Below are positions 53,528-62,394 of a stretch of 64,000 nucleotides of DNA, piece by piece. Source of the stretch: Deltaproteobacteria bacterium (GTDB lineage Bacteria > Myxococcota_A > Polyangia > Polyangiales > Ga0077539). Position 1 is the stretch's first letter. Each line of letters opens with the position of its first letter. The stretch spans positions 124,001-188,000 of the forward strand of contig JADJAE010000150.1 in assembly GCA_016704445.1 (NCBI GenBank), written 5' to 3'. A model generated the notes under the pieces. The model was not told where the DNA came from and did not search any database. It was given only the letters and a program-made list of their open reading frames with translations. The translations under genes and the position numbers were made by a program.

Positions 53528-54547
53528 GTGAGCCGTCCGCGCGCGCTGGTGGTGGTGGCTGCCGCGGCGGCGGTGCTGACCGCGATGAACCTCTCGGTCT
53601 GGCTCGCGGGCGCCTCGCCCCGCCGGGTGCTGGCCCTCATGCTCGCCGGCACGCTGGGCTCCTCCTACGGCTTCGCGCAGTCCCTCGCCAAGGCCACTCC
53701 CCTCCTCTGGACCGGCGCCTCCGTGGCCCTCGCGCTGCGCGCCCGGCTCTTCAACGTAGGCGCCGAGGGCCAGTGCCTCGCCGGGGTGCTGGCCTCCGCG
53801 GTCGTCGGCGCGGCGCTCCCCGCCTCGACCCCATGGGTGCTTGCGATCCCCTTCTGCCTCGCTGCGGCTGCGGCGGGGGGCGCGGCGCTCGGTGCCGTCG
53901 CCGGCTGGCTACGCGGCCGCTTCGGAACCAACGAGGTGCTCAGCACCCTGATGCTCAACGGGCTGATGGCGGTGGTGGTCACCTGGCTCTACGGCGGAGC
54001 GCTCCGCGACGGGGCGCAGGTGCACACCCGCGACGTGGTGGCCGGGGCGAGGCTGCCGATGGCGGGCGCTGCGCTGCGGGCCTTCCGCGGCAGCGGGCTC
54101 AACGCCTCCTTCGCCCTCGGGCTCGTCGCGCTCGCGGCGCTGGCCTGGTACCTGGAGCGCACCCGCGGCGGCCTCCGCATCCGGGCGCTGGGCTCCTCAG
54201 CCGGAACCGCCTCCGCCCTCGGCATCGATCCCTCGCGCACCACCGTGCGGGCGATGGCGCTCTCTGGCGCGCTCGCGGGTCTGGCCGCCTCGCATTTCGT
54301 GCTCGGGGTGAAGGGCTACGCGGAGCACGGGCTCGGCGCGGGCGTCGGCTTCACCGGCATCGCCGTCGCGCTGCTGGGCGGCGGCAGGCCCTGGGGCATC
54401 GCGCTGGCGGCTTTACTCTTCGGTGTATTGGCGCAAGGGTCGCTCGCGGTGAACGCGGTGGTCCCCTCGGACGCGCTGGTGGTGGTGCAGGCCGCGACGC
54501 TCATCGCGGTGGCGGCGGTCGGCGCGCGGCGGGCGGTGACGCGATGA
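53528..54547 (+). CDS. ABC transporter permease, nucleoside/BMP type (YufP-like)
   Basis: A 339-residue membrane protein with about nine helices. LRARLFNVGAEGQCLAGVLA, RFGTNEVLSTLMLNGL, and GASVALALRAR then HTRDVV fit the first permease of BMP-family nucleoside ABC importers (YufP/NupB-like); the FNxGAEGQ motif is diagnostic. GTG start at 53528. It overlaps the second permease by ATGA. The expected ATPase and solute-binding lipoprotein genes are absent from this window. A ~1.1-kb decayed copy lies at 48112-49231. Confidence 0.88.
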   Translation: MSRPRALVVVAAAAAVLTAMNLSVWLAGASPRRVLALMLAGTLGSSYGFAQSLAKATPLLWTGASVALALRARLFNVGAEGQCLAGVLASAVVGAALPASTPWVLAIPFCLAAAAAGGAALGAVAGWLRGRFGTNEVLSTLMLNGLMAVVVTWLYGGALRDGAQVHTRDVVAGARLPMAGAALRAFRGSGLNASFALGLVALAALAWYLERTRGGLRIRALGSSAGTASALGIDPSRTTVRAMALSGALAGLAASHFVLGVKGYAEHGLGAGVGFTGIAVALLGGGRPWGIALAALLFGVLAQGSLAVNAVVPSDALVVVQAATLIAVAAVGARRAVTR

Positions 54548-55425
54548 TGGCGGTGGTCTTCCTGGCGCAGGTGCTGAGCGCGGCGGCGCCGCTGGTGCTG
54601 GCCTCCCTCGGGGGCGTGCTCTCCGAGCGATCGGGCGTGACCATGCTGGCGCTGGAGGCCTACCTGCTGCTGGGCGCCTTCGCGGCGGTGGTGGCCGGGC
54701 TCGCGAGCGGATCGATCGTGGTCGCGGTGCTTGCCGCGGCCCTCGCTGGCGCGCTGGCGGGCGCGCTCTTCGCGGCCTTCGCGGTGTGGCAGCGGGCGAG
54801 CGCGGTGGTGGTCGGCGTGGCCCTCAACCTCCTCGCCGTGGCGGGCACCCGCGCGGCGCTGAAGGTGCTCTACGGCTCGTCGTCCAACAGCCCGACGCTG
54901 CCGACCAGCGAGGGGATGCGCGGCTCGACCCTCGCGTGGACGGCCCTTCGCGACGCCCTCTCCACGCCCACCGTCTGGATCGCTCCGCTCCTGGTCGCCC
55001 TCTCCGCGCTGCTGCTCTCTCGCACGGTGCTGGGCCTGCGCATCACGGCCTGCGGGGAGCACCCGACGGCTGCGAAGGGTCAGGGGGTTCCGGTGGCGAG
55101 GGTGCAGACGACGGCGCTGGTGCTGGGCGGCGCCATCGCGGCGCTGGGAGGCGCTCAACTGGGATTGCACCAGCACGCCTTCGTGGCCTCGATGAGCGGG
55201 GGCAGGGGGTTCCTGGCGGTGGCGGCGGTGATCCTCGGGCGGTGGCGTCCGGTGCGGGCGGCGGTGTGGGCCGCGGGCATCGGCTCGCTGTCGGCGCTGG
55301 AGGCGACGCTGGCGAGCAGCGGGTGGGTCCCGACGGTGGTGCTCCAGGCGCTGCCCTTCGCGCTCACGCTGCTGGCGGTGGCGGGCCGATCGGGGAAGGC
55401 GAGGGCTCCGGCGGCGCTGGGTTGA
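54544..55425 (+). CDS. ABC transporter permease, nucleoside/BMP type (YufQ-like)
   Basis: A 293-residue membrane protein with eight to nine helices. PLVLASLGGVLSERSGVTML then ALEAYLLLGAF is the standard start of the second BMP-type permease, and LGLRITACGEHPTAAKGQGV is the cytoplasmic EAA-like loop contacting the ATPase. ATG at 54544 within the upstream stop. Its 3' end overlaps the convergent membrane-protein gene by 62 bases. Confidence 0.88.
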   Translation: MMAVVFLAQVLSAAAPLVLASLGGVLSERSGVTMLALEAYLLLGAFAAVVAGLASGSIVVAVLAAALAGALAGALFAAFAVWQRASAVVVGVALNLLAVAGTRAALKVLYGSSSNSPTLPTSEGMRGSTLAWTALRDALSTPTVWIAPLLVALSALLLSRTVLGLRITACGEHPTAAKGQGVPVARVQTTALVLGGAIAALGGAQLGLHQHAFVASMSGGRGFLAVAAVILGRWRPVRAAVWAAGIGSLSALEATLASSGWVPTVVLQALPFALTLLAVAGRSGKARAPAALG

Positions 55426-57253
55426 GGGAGTCGGGCGCGAACAGCCGCCCCGAGAGCGCGCTTCGCCACCCTTCGACGCGCCCGGGCAGCGCGCGGCGCA
55501 GCACCCACGCCGAGGCCAGCATACCCAGCAGGGTAAGCAGCGCTCCTGCCCAGAGGCCGCGCACGGCGTGGGTGAGCGTCACCGTGTGGCGCCCGGCGGG
55601 GAGATCTACGCTGAGAAGGCCTTGGGCGCGGTCGATGGATCCGAGGGAGGTGTTCCAGCCGGAGTCGGTGTTCTGGTTGACCACCAGCGTCGCGGGGCGG
55701 GCGAGGTCGACCTCGATGCGCAGCGCGTTGGGGGTCCACTCCAGGGAGCGGGCGGTCCCGCCGTCGGCGGGCTCGATGCGCTGCTGCGGGCCTTCGCCCT
55801 GCCAGAGCTGAGGCGCCGGGGTCCAGTCGAAGGCGACGTAGCAGACGGGGGTTCCGATGCCGCGCACGGGGTACGTGGGCCAGCGCCAGTAGTCGCCGCC
55901 GCCCTCCTGGCGGAAGGTCGTTGCGGCGCGTCCACCCGGGATGGGCGGGTCGGCGCCCACCTGGAGGCGAGGGCTGTTGACGGCCACGAGGTCGATGGCG
56001 ACGCCGAGGGCGAGGGCGCACTCCAGGGCGACGAAGGCGCGCAGGAGGGCGCGGCGCGGGCGGTGATCGAGGAGCAGCGCGCGGAGGTCCGCGAGGGCGC
56101 GGCCGGCGACCAGGGCGAGCAGCACCGTGGCGGGGTAGAGGAAGCGCGACGGGACCCTCAGCGATCGGTACACGGGCAGCTCGTGCAGCAGACCGAAGAG
56201 GGAGAAGCCCGGGATGTTGCCGAGGGCGCACCACACCAGGGCGATGGCCACGCCGACGTCGACGCGGCGGTCGCGGGCTCCGTCGTCGCGGCGGGCGAAG
56301 GCGGCGACCACGGCGGCGAAGAAGAGCGCCACAGGCAGCGCGCCGATGTAGTCGCCGTACTCGGGCCAGACGAAGATGTGGCCGGGGAAGGGGCGCTCGT
56401 GGGCGCGGGCGGTCCAGGCGAGGACGACCTCCGCGACGGTCATGGAGTCGTCGAGGGGCATGAGCCGCGGGTGCTCCCGCAACCAGAGCAGCACCGGCAG
56501 CAGGCGCACCCCGGCGAGGAGCGCGAAGAGCCCGCCGGTGAGGGGGAGGGTGACCATGAAGGCGCGGCGCGCGGCGGGGTCGCCGAGGCGGAGGATCGTG
56601 TCCGCCGCGAGGGCCACGATGAGCAGCGGGACGGGGTAGGTGCCGCCCTCCCAGACGGCCATGGCGAGGACGGCGGCGGTGAGCACCGACCAGCGGGCGT
56701 CGGTGAGCGCGCGGCGGTGGCCGAGCAGCGCCCACGGGAGGAAGAGGAAGGGCGTGAAGGAGAGGTGACCGCCGCCGAAGTGCTCGGAGCAGAAGCCGCA
56801 GGCGGTGACCAGGGCGGCGGCGAATACCTGCTCGGGTATGTTGGCGCCGTGGTGGCGGAGCAGGGCGCGCGCGCCGAGGGCGCCGACCAGCAGGTGCACG
56901 TAGAGCCAGAGCTTCATCGCCACCGGCGTCGGCAGCCACCCGAAGGTCAGCAGGAACATCACCCCCGGCACGGGGGTCTGCGGGTCCTGGTAGAGGGGCA
57001 CTCCGCCGCAGTGGTAGGGGTTCCAGGAGGGCCACTGGTGGAAGTCGCGGAGCGAGATGCGCGCGGCCTCCCAGGCGCCCGCGAAGGAGCGCCAGTCGTC
57101 GGTGGAGGGCGTGCGGTCGAGCACCCACGAGCAGACGCGGTGGCCGTCGGGCGAGGCGACGCACTGCCACGCGGTGGGCGCCGCGAAGGCCACCACGAGG
57201 GCGACGCATGCGAGGAGGGAGATCCAGCGGCCGTCACGTAGCCAGGTGCGCAT
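55364..57253 (-). CDS. Large polytopic membrane protein, YfhO/GT-C-like
   Basis: A 629-residue protein with a dozen or so hydrophobic helices. WNPYHCGGVPLYQDPQTPVP near residue 80 after an acidic WRSF region, FGGGHLSFTPFLFLPWALL, and LPVYRSLRVPSRFLYPATVL are shared by YfhO-type and related GT-C glycosyltransferase-like proteins. A C-terminal periplasmic beta domain (RIEVDLARPATLVVNQNTDS then GWNTS and VDLPAGRHTVTL) precedes the last helix. It may be a glycosyl or lipid-carrier transferase; no substrate evident. Confidence 0.75.
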   Translation of the reverse strand: MRTWLRDGRWISLLACVALVVAFAAPTAWQCVASPDGHRVCSWVLDRTPSTDDWRSFAGAWEAARISLRDFHQWPSWNPYHCGGVPLYQDPQTPVPGVMFLLTFGWLPTPVAMKLWLYVHLLVGALGARALLRHHGANIPEQVFAAALVTACGFCSEHFGGGHLSFTPFLFLPWALLGHRRALTDARWSVLTAAVLAMAVWEGGTYPVPLLIVALAADTILRLGDPAARRAFMVTLPLTGGLFALLAGVRLLPVLLWLREHPRLMPLDDSMTVAEVVLAWTARAHERPFPGHIFVWPEYGDYIGALPVALFFAAVVAAFARRDDGARDRRVDVGVAIALVWCALGNIPGFSLFGLLHELPVYRSLRVPSRFLYPATVLLALVAGRALADLRALLLDHRPRRALLRAFVALECALALGVAIDLVAVNSPRLQVGADPPIPGGRAATTFRQEGGGDYWRWPTYPVRGIGTPVCYVAFDWTPAPQLWQGEGPQQRIEPADGGTARSLEWTPNALRIEVDLARPATLVVNQNTDSGWNTSLGSIDRAQGLLSVDLPAGRHTVTLTHAVRGLWAGALLTLLGMLASAWVLRRALPGRVEGWRSALSGRLFAPDSLNPAPPEPSPSPIGPPPPAA

Positions 57254-57268
57254 AGGCGGCGGAAGGTA

Positions 57269-58264
57269 TCAGCGGGCAACGGGCGCGCGAAGGCTCGCGG
57301 GGAGCGGCAGGCGCGCGCCGACGAGCTCGATGAGCTGCCCCCAGCGGGAGCCGCGCTCGCCGCGGTGGAGGGCCACGCGGAGCCGGGCCTGGTGCCAGGC
57401 GGGCACGTAGCGGAGGGCGGGCGGAGCGGCGCGGCGGAGGGCCTCGACGGCGAGGCGGCGGCGGTCGAGGGCGCGCTGCTGGGAGGGCCCGAAGGGGAGC
57501 TCGTAGAGCGCGCGAAGTCGGGGAGGGAGGAGGGCGGCGGTGGTGATGGGGTCGAAGACGCCGCGGGTGAGCGGAGTGGCGAAGAGGACTCGGGCGACGG
57601 CGCGGGCGCGGGGGCCGACCCAGAGGTCGGGGGAGTTCTCCGCGAGGTCGAAGAAGCGGGCGAAGAAGGCCGAGCGGGAGGGGGCCATGGAGTCGGGGGA
57701 GACGCCGGTCACGATGGCTCCGCGCTGCAGGTCGCCCCAGTCGCGGGCGATCTCCTCGCCGCCGAGCGGTCGCACGAAGGTCTCGAAGGAGGCGCGTCCG
57801 CAGATGGAGGCGGTCATCGACACCCACTCCAGCAGCGCCGGGTCGTTCGCCCGGTAGGGTCGGCCGTGCCACGGGGAGCCGGGCTCGTCGACGACGCCGC
57901 GCACCCGCGAGTGGATCGCGTGCATGCGCCGGGAGGTGCCGAGGGCCTGGTCGAGGGTTCCGAAGACGAGGGAGTAGAGGGCCTGGGAGGTGCGTTGGAT
58001 GCGGCCCACGAGGTCGGTCTCGAAGGTCGAGTACTCGCTCACCCCGGCGACGACCGCGGGGTGGGCCATCTGCATGAGGACGGCCGCGGCGCCTCCGAGG
58101 AGGTAGGCGGGCTCGCGCACCATGGTCCAGGCGACGCTCTCCGGGCCGAAGAGGCCGAGCACCGGGTCGGCGGCGCGGTCGCGCACCCAGGCGACGCAGC
58201 GGGCGTAGGAGGCGTGGTCGGCGGCGAGCTCATCCGCGGGCGCAGGAGGCGGTGGCTGACGCAT
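57269..58264 (-). CDS. DUF2236 / MpaB-type oxygenase family protein
   Basis: A 331-residue protein. LLGGAAAVLMQMAHPAVVAG, RIQRTSQALYSLVFGT, IHSRVRGV, and YRANDPALLEWV match the DUF2236 family (rubber oxygenase Lcp / ER-bound oxygenase MpaB). Members bind a b-type heme through a conserved His, probably in the MAHPAV or HSRV segment. The reaction here is unknown. It ends 15 bases from the convergent end of the operon segment and follows the PFK-2 gene by 20 bases on the same strand, so it may be co-transcribed. Confidence 0.85.
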   Translation of the reverse strand: MRQPPPPAPADELAADHASYARCVAWVRDRAADPVLGLFGPESVAWTMVREPAYLLGGAAAVLMQMAHPAVVAGVSEYSTFETDLVGRIQRTSQALYSLVFGTLDQALGTSRRMHAIHSRVRGVVDEPGSPWHGRPYRANDPALLEWVSMTASICGRASFETFVRPLGGEEIARDWGDLQRGAIVTGVSPDSMAPSRSAFFARFFDLAENSPDLWVGPRARAVARVLFATPLTRGVFDPITTAALLPPRLRALYELPFGPSQQRALDRRRLAVEALRRAAPPALRYVPAWHQARLRVALHRGERGSRWGQLIELVGARLPLPASLRAPVAR

Positions 58265-58284
58265 GGGGTGAGCATCGCACGCCC

Positions 58285-59556
58285 TCACACCTCCTCGGGC
58301 ACCGGGTCGCCGAGGGGCACGCGCTCCTCGTCGCAGCCGTAGGCGTTGGGCGTGAGCTCGATCACCGTGTGCAGCGGGACGTCCAGCCGGGTGCAGCTCG
58401 ACGGGGGCTGGTCGAGGAAGTACGCGTAGAGGCAGCGCAGCACCGCGCGGTGCGTGATCACCATGGTGGGCGACCGCTGCCGCTCCAGCTCGATGATGAT
58501 GGGCTCCAGCCGCTGGATGACGTCCTCGTAGGACTCCCCGCGGGGGTAGCGGTACCGCAGCTTGTCCTTCTGCCGCCGGGCGTACTCCTCCGGGTGCTGC
58601 GCCTTGATCTCCTCGTAGGTCATGCCGTCGAAGATCCCCGCGTCGATCTCGTCGAGCGCCCTCCAGGTCACCAGCGGGGAGGGCAGGTACCTCGCGGTCT
58701 GCGTCGCCCGCCGGAGCGTGCTGGTCCACACCTGCACGTCGTCGCCGGGGATGACGTGATCGTTGAAGAAGTCCGTCAGCCGCACGGCGAAGCGCTCTCC
58801 CCTCGGGGTGAGGTCGGCGTCGCCGCCCACGCGCTTGGCGACGTTGTAGGCGCTCTCCCCGTGCCGGGTGAGCCACACCGGTCGGGGGACGATGTGCAGG
58901 TTCATGAGCACCCGCACGAGCCGCCCCGGGAGGTCGCCGCGCAGGTCGTGCAGCACCAGCTCGTGGCCCACGTTGATCAGCTTCACGAAGGAGCCGTCGC
59001 TCGCGTCGAGGGTCTCGTAGCGCTGCTCGTAGTGGGCGATGCGCGCGCTGAAGTCCTGCACCGCGTCGTCCGGGTCGACGCCCACGTAGTCCGGGGAGTT
59101 GAGCTTGATCTCGCGGATGGTGCTCGCGATGATCTCCTCGTCGTCGCAGATCGACTCGACGAAGAGCACCGGCACGCCCGCGCGCTCGCAGCCCTGGCGC
59201 ACCATCGCCCGGCGGTCGCGGGTGTGGTTGGTGGCGTCGTAGATGGCCACCTCGCCGCCCTCGCGAAACCACCCGAGCATGTCCTCCATGGCGGCGCGCG
59301 CCATCGAGCGCCGCGCCGACTCCGCCTCCATGTTGCTCGGGTCGAAGAACTCGTGGGTGTGCTTCTTCCCGAGCCGCTCTCGGCGGTAGGCGCCCACGTT
59401 GAACACCCGCGTCTGGTAGCCCAGCCACGACAGGTACCGCGCGAGCTTGCGGGAGATGTACGTCTTGCCCCGGGCGGGCAGGCCCACCATCACGACGGCG
59501 AGGCACTGCGCGCGCGGCGGGCGGAGGGAGGTGGGGAGGTAGGAGGGGCGTTCCAT
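58285..59556 (-). CDS. Bifunctional 6-phosphofructo-2-kinase / fructose-2,6-bisphosphatase
   Basis: A 423-residue protein of eukaryotic PFKFB layout. The kinase half has P-loop GLPARGKTYISRKLARYL (25-42), then TRVFNVGAYRRE, FFDPSNMEAES, AIYDATNHTRDRR and NSPDYVGVDPDDAVQDF. The phosphatase half begins LTRHGESAYN (His232 phospho-acceptor) and has a TSTLRRATQTA segment, EIDAGIFDGMTYEEI and THRAVLRCLYAYFL with the second His. All core residues for both activities seem present. Such enzymes make and break fructose 2,6-bisphosphate, a glycolysis regulator, and are uncommon in bacteria. Confidence 0.93.
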   Translation of the reverse strand: MERPSYLPTSLRPPRAQCLAVVMVGLPARGKTYISRKLARYLSWLGYQTRVFNVGAYRRERLGKKHTHEFFDPSNMEAESARRSMARAAMEDMLGWFREGGEVAIYDATNHTRDRRAMVRQGCERAGVPVLFVESICDDEEIIASTIREIKLNSPDYVGVDPDDAVQDFSARIAHYEQRYETLDASDGSFVKLINVGHELVLHDLRGDLPGRLVRVLMNLHIVPRPVWLTRHGESAYNVAKRVGGDADLTPRGERFAVRLTDFFNDHVIPGDDVQVWTSTLRRATQTARYLPSPLVTWRALDEIDAGIFDGMTYEEIKAQHPEEYARRQKDKLRYRYPRGESYEDVIQRLEPIIIELERQRSPTMVITHRAVLRCLYAYFLDQPPSSCTRLDVPLHTVIELTPNAYGCDEERVPLGDPVPEEV

Positions 59557-59599
59557 GGGCGTGGCGGAGCATACCGCCGTGCCCGCGCGGGGACAGCGC

Positions 59600-60715
59600 T
59601 CAGTCGTCGCCGCCGCCCATCGCGGCGGTGGTGACGCCGGTCTCGATGCCCAGCTCGCGGCGCAGGCGCTCGGCCTGGTGGTGCGTGCGCAGCGGCACGA
59701 TCACGTCCTCCAGCGCCCCGTCGAGGAAGCGGTCGAGCTTGTGCAGCGTGAGCTGGATGCGATGGTCGGTGATGCGGTTCTGCGGGACGTTGTACGTGCG
59801 GATCTTCTCCGCGCGCTCGCCGCTCCCCACCATGCTGCGCCGGTCGGCGCTCACGGCGTCGTCCTGCTTCTTGCGCTCCAGCTCCAGCAGGCGGGCCTTC
59901 ATGATCTTCATGGCCTTCGCCTTGTTCTTGATCTGCGAGCGCTCGTCCTGGCACTTCACGATCATGCCGGTGGGCTTGTGCAGCAGCTGCACGGCGCTGT
60001 TGGTGGTGTTCACGCCCTGACCCCCGGGGCCGCCCGAGGCGGCGATGCTCACCTGGAGGTCCTTGGCTTCGTCGAGGTGCAGCTCGACGTCCTCGGCCTC
60101 GGGGAGCACGGCCACCGTCGCGGTCGACGTGTGCACCCTCCCTTGCGCCTCCGTCTGCGGAACGCGCTGCACCCTGTGCACCCCGCCCTCGAAGCGCATG
60201 GTGCTGTACACCCGGTCGCCGGTGATGAGCGCGATGACCTCCTTGATGCCCCCGACGAGGGTCTTGCTCTCGCTCATCACCTCCACCCGCCACTTCTTCT
60301 TCTCGGCGTAGCGGAGGTACATCCGGAAGAGGTCGGCCGCGAAGAGCGTGGCCTCGTCGCCGCCCTCCGCCGCGCGAATCTCCACGATGACGTTCTTCTC
60401 GTCGTTGGGGTCGGCCGGCAGCAGCATGAACGTGAGCTCGCGCTCCAGCGTCCCGGTCTCGGCCTCGAGGCCGGGGATCTCGTCGATGACCAGCTCCCGC
60501 AGCTCCGGGTCGGAGAGCGCGGCGCGGTCGTCGTCGAGCTGCTGCTTCAGCTTCTTGTAGCGCTCGAAGGTGGTGACCAGCACCTCGAGGTCGGAGCGCT
60601 CCTTGGTGAGCTTTCGGTAGCGCTGCGAGTCGCTGGCGACGTCGGGCTCGCACAGCAGCCGGTCGAGCTCTTCGGCGCGGAAGACCAGGGATTCAAGCTT
60701 GGCGATGGGCAACAT
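59600..60715 (-). CDS. prfA: Peptide chain release factor 1
   Basis: RF1 reads UAA/UAG and triggers peptide release. The 371-residue product has the acidic N-terminal coiled coil, FEGGVHRVQRVPQTEAQGRV, the hydrolytic GGQ in SGGPGGQGVNTTNSAV, and the RTYNVPQNRITDHR region. Length is typical. It precedes no hemK/prmC here; the neighbours are DUF1385 and rpmE upstream, an order seen in several bacterial groups. Confidence 0.96.
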   Translation of the reverse strand: MLPIAKLESLVFRAEELDRLLCEPDVASDSQRYRKLTKERSDLEVLVTTFERYKKLKQQLDDDRAALSDPELRELVIDEIPGLEAETGTLERELTFMLLPADPNDEKNVIVEIRAAEGGDEATLFAADLFRMYLRYAEKKKWRVEVMSESKTLVGGIKEVIALITGDRVYSTMRFEGGVHRVQRVPQTEAQGRVHTSTATVAVLPEAEDVELHLDEAKDLQVSIAASGGPGGQGVNTTNSAVQLLHKPTGMIVKCQDERSQIKNKAKAMKIMKARLLELERKKQDDAVSADRRSMVGSGERAEKIRTYNVPQNRITDHRIQLTLHKLDRFLDGALEDVIVPLRTHHQAERLRRELGIETGVTTAAMGGGDD

Positions 60716-60802
60716 CGGATGTCCGGTGTCCTACAGCGGGGGAGACGATGAGGGTGGATGGGCTAACGGGAGGCGGCGGACGGAGGAGGCAGCGACGGGT
60801 CG

Positions 60803-61825
60803 CTAGAGCCCCTGCTCCGTGGCGAAGGCGGCGAAGGAGGGGAAGGTGCGCACCGAGGGCTCGGTCACGGGGCTGAGCGCCGGGGCGCTGGCCTCGTTGG
60901 TGAGGGCCTGGCGGAGCGCCACGAGGGCGATCTCGACCTGGTCGTCGGTGGGCTCGGCGGTGGTGATGCGCTGCACCAGGAAGCCTGGCGCGAGGAAGAT
61001 CTGCGCGATGGGGTTGTCGGCGAAGCGCGCCCCGAGGCGCTGCAGCTCGTACGCGACGCCCGCGATGGGAAACATCAGCGGGATGCTGATGGCGATGGAG
61101 GCCAGGATGGTGAGGATGCCCGAGGAGTTGGGGAGCAGCAGCGGGAGCACCAGCGCGAAGACCGCGACGGAGACCAGCACCACGACCATGAGGAAGGTGG
61201 TGCCGCAGCGGGCGTGGCGGGTGGTGAAGCGCCTCGAGCTCTCGACCGAGAGGGGGAGGCCGGCCTCGTGCACGGCGATCGCCTTGTGCTCGGCCCCGTG
61301 ATACTGGAAAACCCGGTACATCTCGGAGTTCATGCGCATCAGCAGCATCATCCCGACGACGATGCTGAACTTGAAGAAGCCCGCGAGGAGGTGGAAGCGC
61401 GGGTCGGCGATGGAGAGCCCGGGGCCCACGAGGTGCCCGGCGCCCCACGCGAGGAGCTTCGGGAGCGCCACCAGCAGCCCGATGGAGATGACCATGCCGA
61501 GCCGTGACGCGGCGCCGCCGGAGCCCTCGGCCTCGCTGGAGCGCTCGTCCTCGGGGAGGTCCTGCTCGTACTGCGAGGCGCTGAACTGGAGCGCCGCGTA
61601 GCCGTTCTGCATCGACTCGAAGAGCACCAGCGCGCCGCGCACGAAGGGGACCTTCAGCAGCGCGGGCGGCACCATCGGCTTCCACGGCTGCTCGCGCACG
61701 ACGATCTCGTTGTTCTTGCGGCGCACGGCGACGGTGAGGCAGCGGGGAGAGCGCATCATCACGCCCTCGATCACGGCCTGACCGCCCACCTGCTTCGGAG
61801 CGCACACGGGTTGTTCGGATGACAT
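60803..61825 (-). CDS. DUF1385 (YqhQ-like) membrane protein
   Basis: A 340-residue membrane protein with VGGQAVIEGVMMRSP near the N-terminus (family signature), then REQPWKPM, VPFVRGALVLFESM, and a His-rich motif YHGAEHKAIAVHEAG followed by TRHARCGTTFLMVV and three to four helices. The family has no assigned function. It sits between rpmE and prfA, its usual place, which suggests a housekeeping link. Confidence 0.9.
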   Translation of the reverse strand: MSSEQPVCAPKQVGGQAVIEGVMMRSPRCLTVAVRRKNNEIVVREQPWKPMVPPALLKVPFVRGALVLFESMQNGYAALQFSASQYEQDLPEDERSSEAEGSGGAASRLGMVISIGLLVALPKLLAWGAGHLVGPGLSIADPRFHLLAGFFKFSIVVGMMLLMRMNSEMYRVFQYHGAEHKAIAVHEAGLPLSVESSRRFTTRHARCGTTFLMVVVLVSVAVFALVLPLLLPNSSGILTILASIAISIPLMFPIAGVAYELQRLGARFADNPIAQIFLAPGFLVQRITTAEPTDDQVEIALVALRQALTNEASAPALSPVTEPSVRTFPSFAAFATEQGL

Positions 61826-61964
61826 CGCGGATCACCGTAGCATGAGCGTCACGCGACGCGCCTCCGACGCGGCGAGCGCGGTCCCTTGGAGGGCGCTGCC
61901 GCGTTGGAGGGTGCGACGGGTGATGGTGGAGGAAGCGAGGCGGCGGGAGGGAGGCGGGAGCGGT

Positions 61965-62222
61965 CTACTTCTCGTCGGCCGGAGCGGCGGCGGCGGGAGC
62001 AGCGGCGGCCGAGCCCTTGGGGGAGGTCGTCGCGTAGCGCTTGCGGAAGCGGTCGACGCGGCCCGCGGTGTCCATGATCTTCTGCTTGCCCGTGTAGAAC
62101 GGGTGGCAGGCCGCGCAGACGTCGGTGGAGAAGCTCCCTCGGGTGGTGCGGGTCTCGACCACGTTGCCGCAGGCGCAGTTGATCGTGGAGACGGGGTAGA
62201 GGGGCTGGATGTTGAGCTGCAT
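61965..62222 (-). CDS. rpmE: 50S ribosomal protein L31
   Basis: An 85-residue L31 of the zinc-containing type: MQLNIQPLYPVSTINCACGN, then TTRGSFSTDVCAACHPFYTG and KIMDTAGRVDRFRKRY, with CxC and CxxC ligands. The last ~18 residues are an Ala/Pro/Lys extension. ATG at 62222 is the only sensible start; GGAGATACC lies just upstream. Confidence 0.95.
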   Translation of the reverse strand: MQLNIQPLYPVSTINCACGNVVETRTTRGSFSTDVCAACHPFYTGKQKIMDTAGRVDRFRKRYATTSPKGSAAAAPAAAAPADEK

Positions 62223-62394
62223 GGTGTCTGGTATCTCCTGTCGATGGGTTGCGGTGGCTGTTCCCGGCCCGTTGAAGGGGTTTGGAGGGTCGTACACCGC
62301 GGAGTGGGAAGGGCGGGGGAGGTAACACCCGAAGCCTGTGCTGTCCAGGGTGGCGCTGGATCTCCTGCGGTGAACGAGGCGCGTGGCGGTGGGC

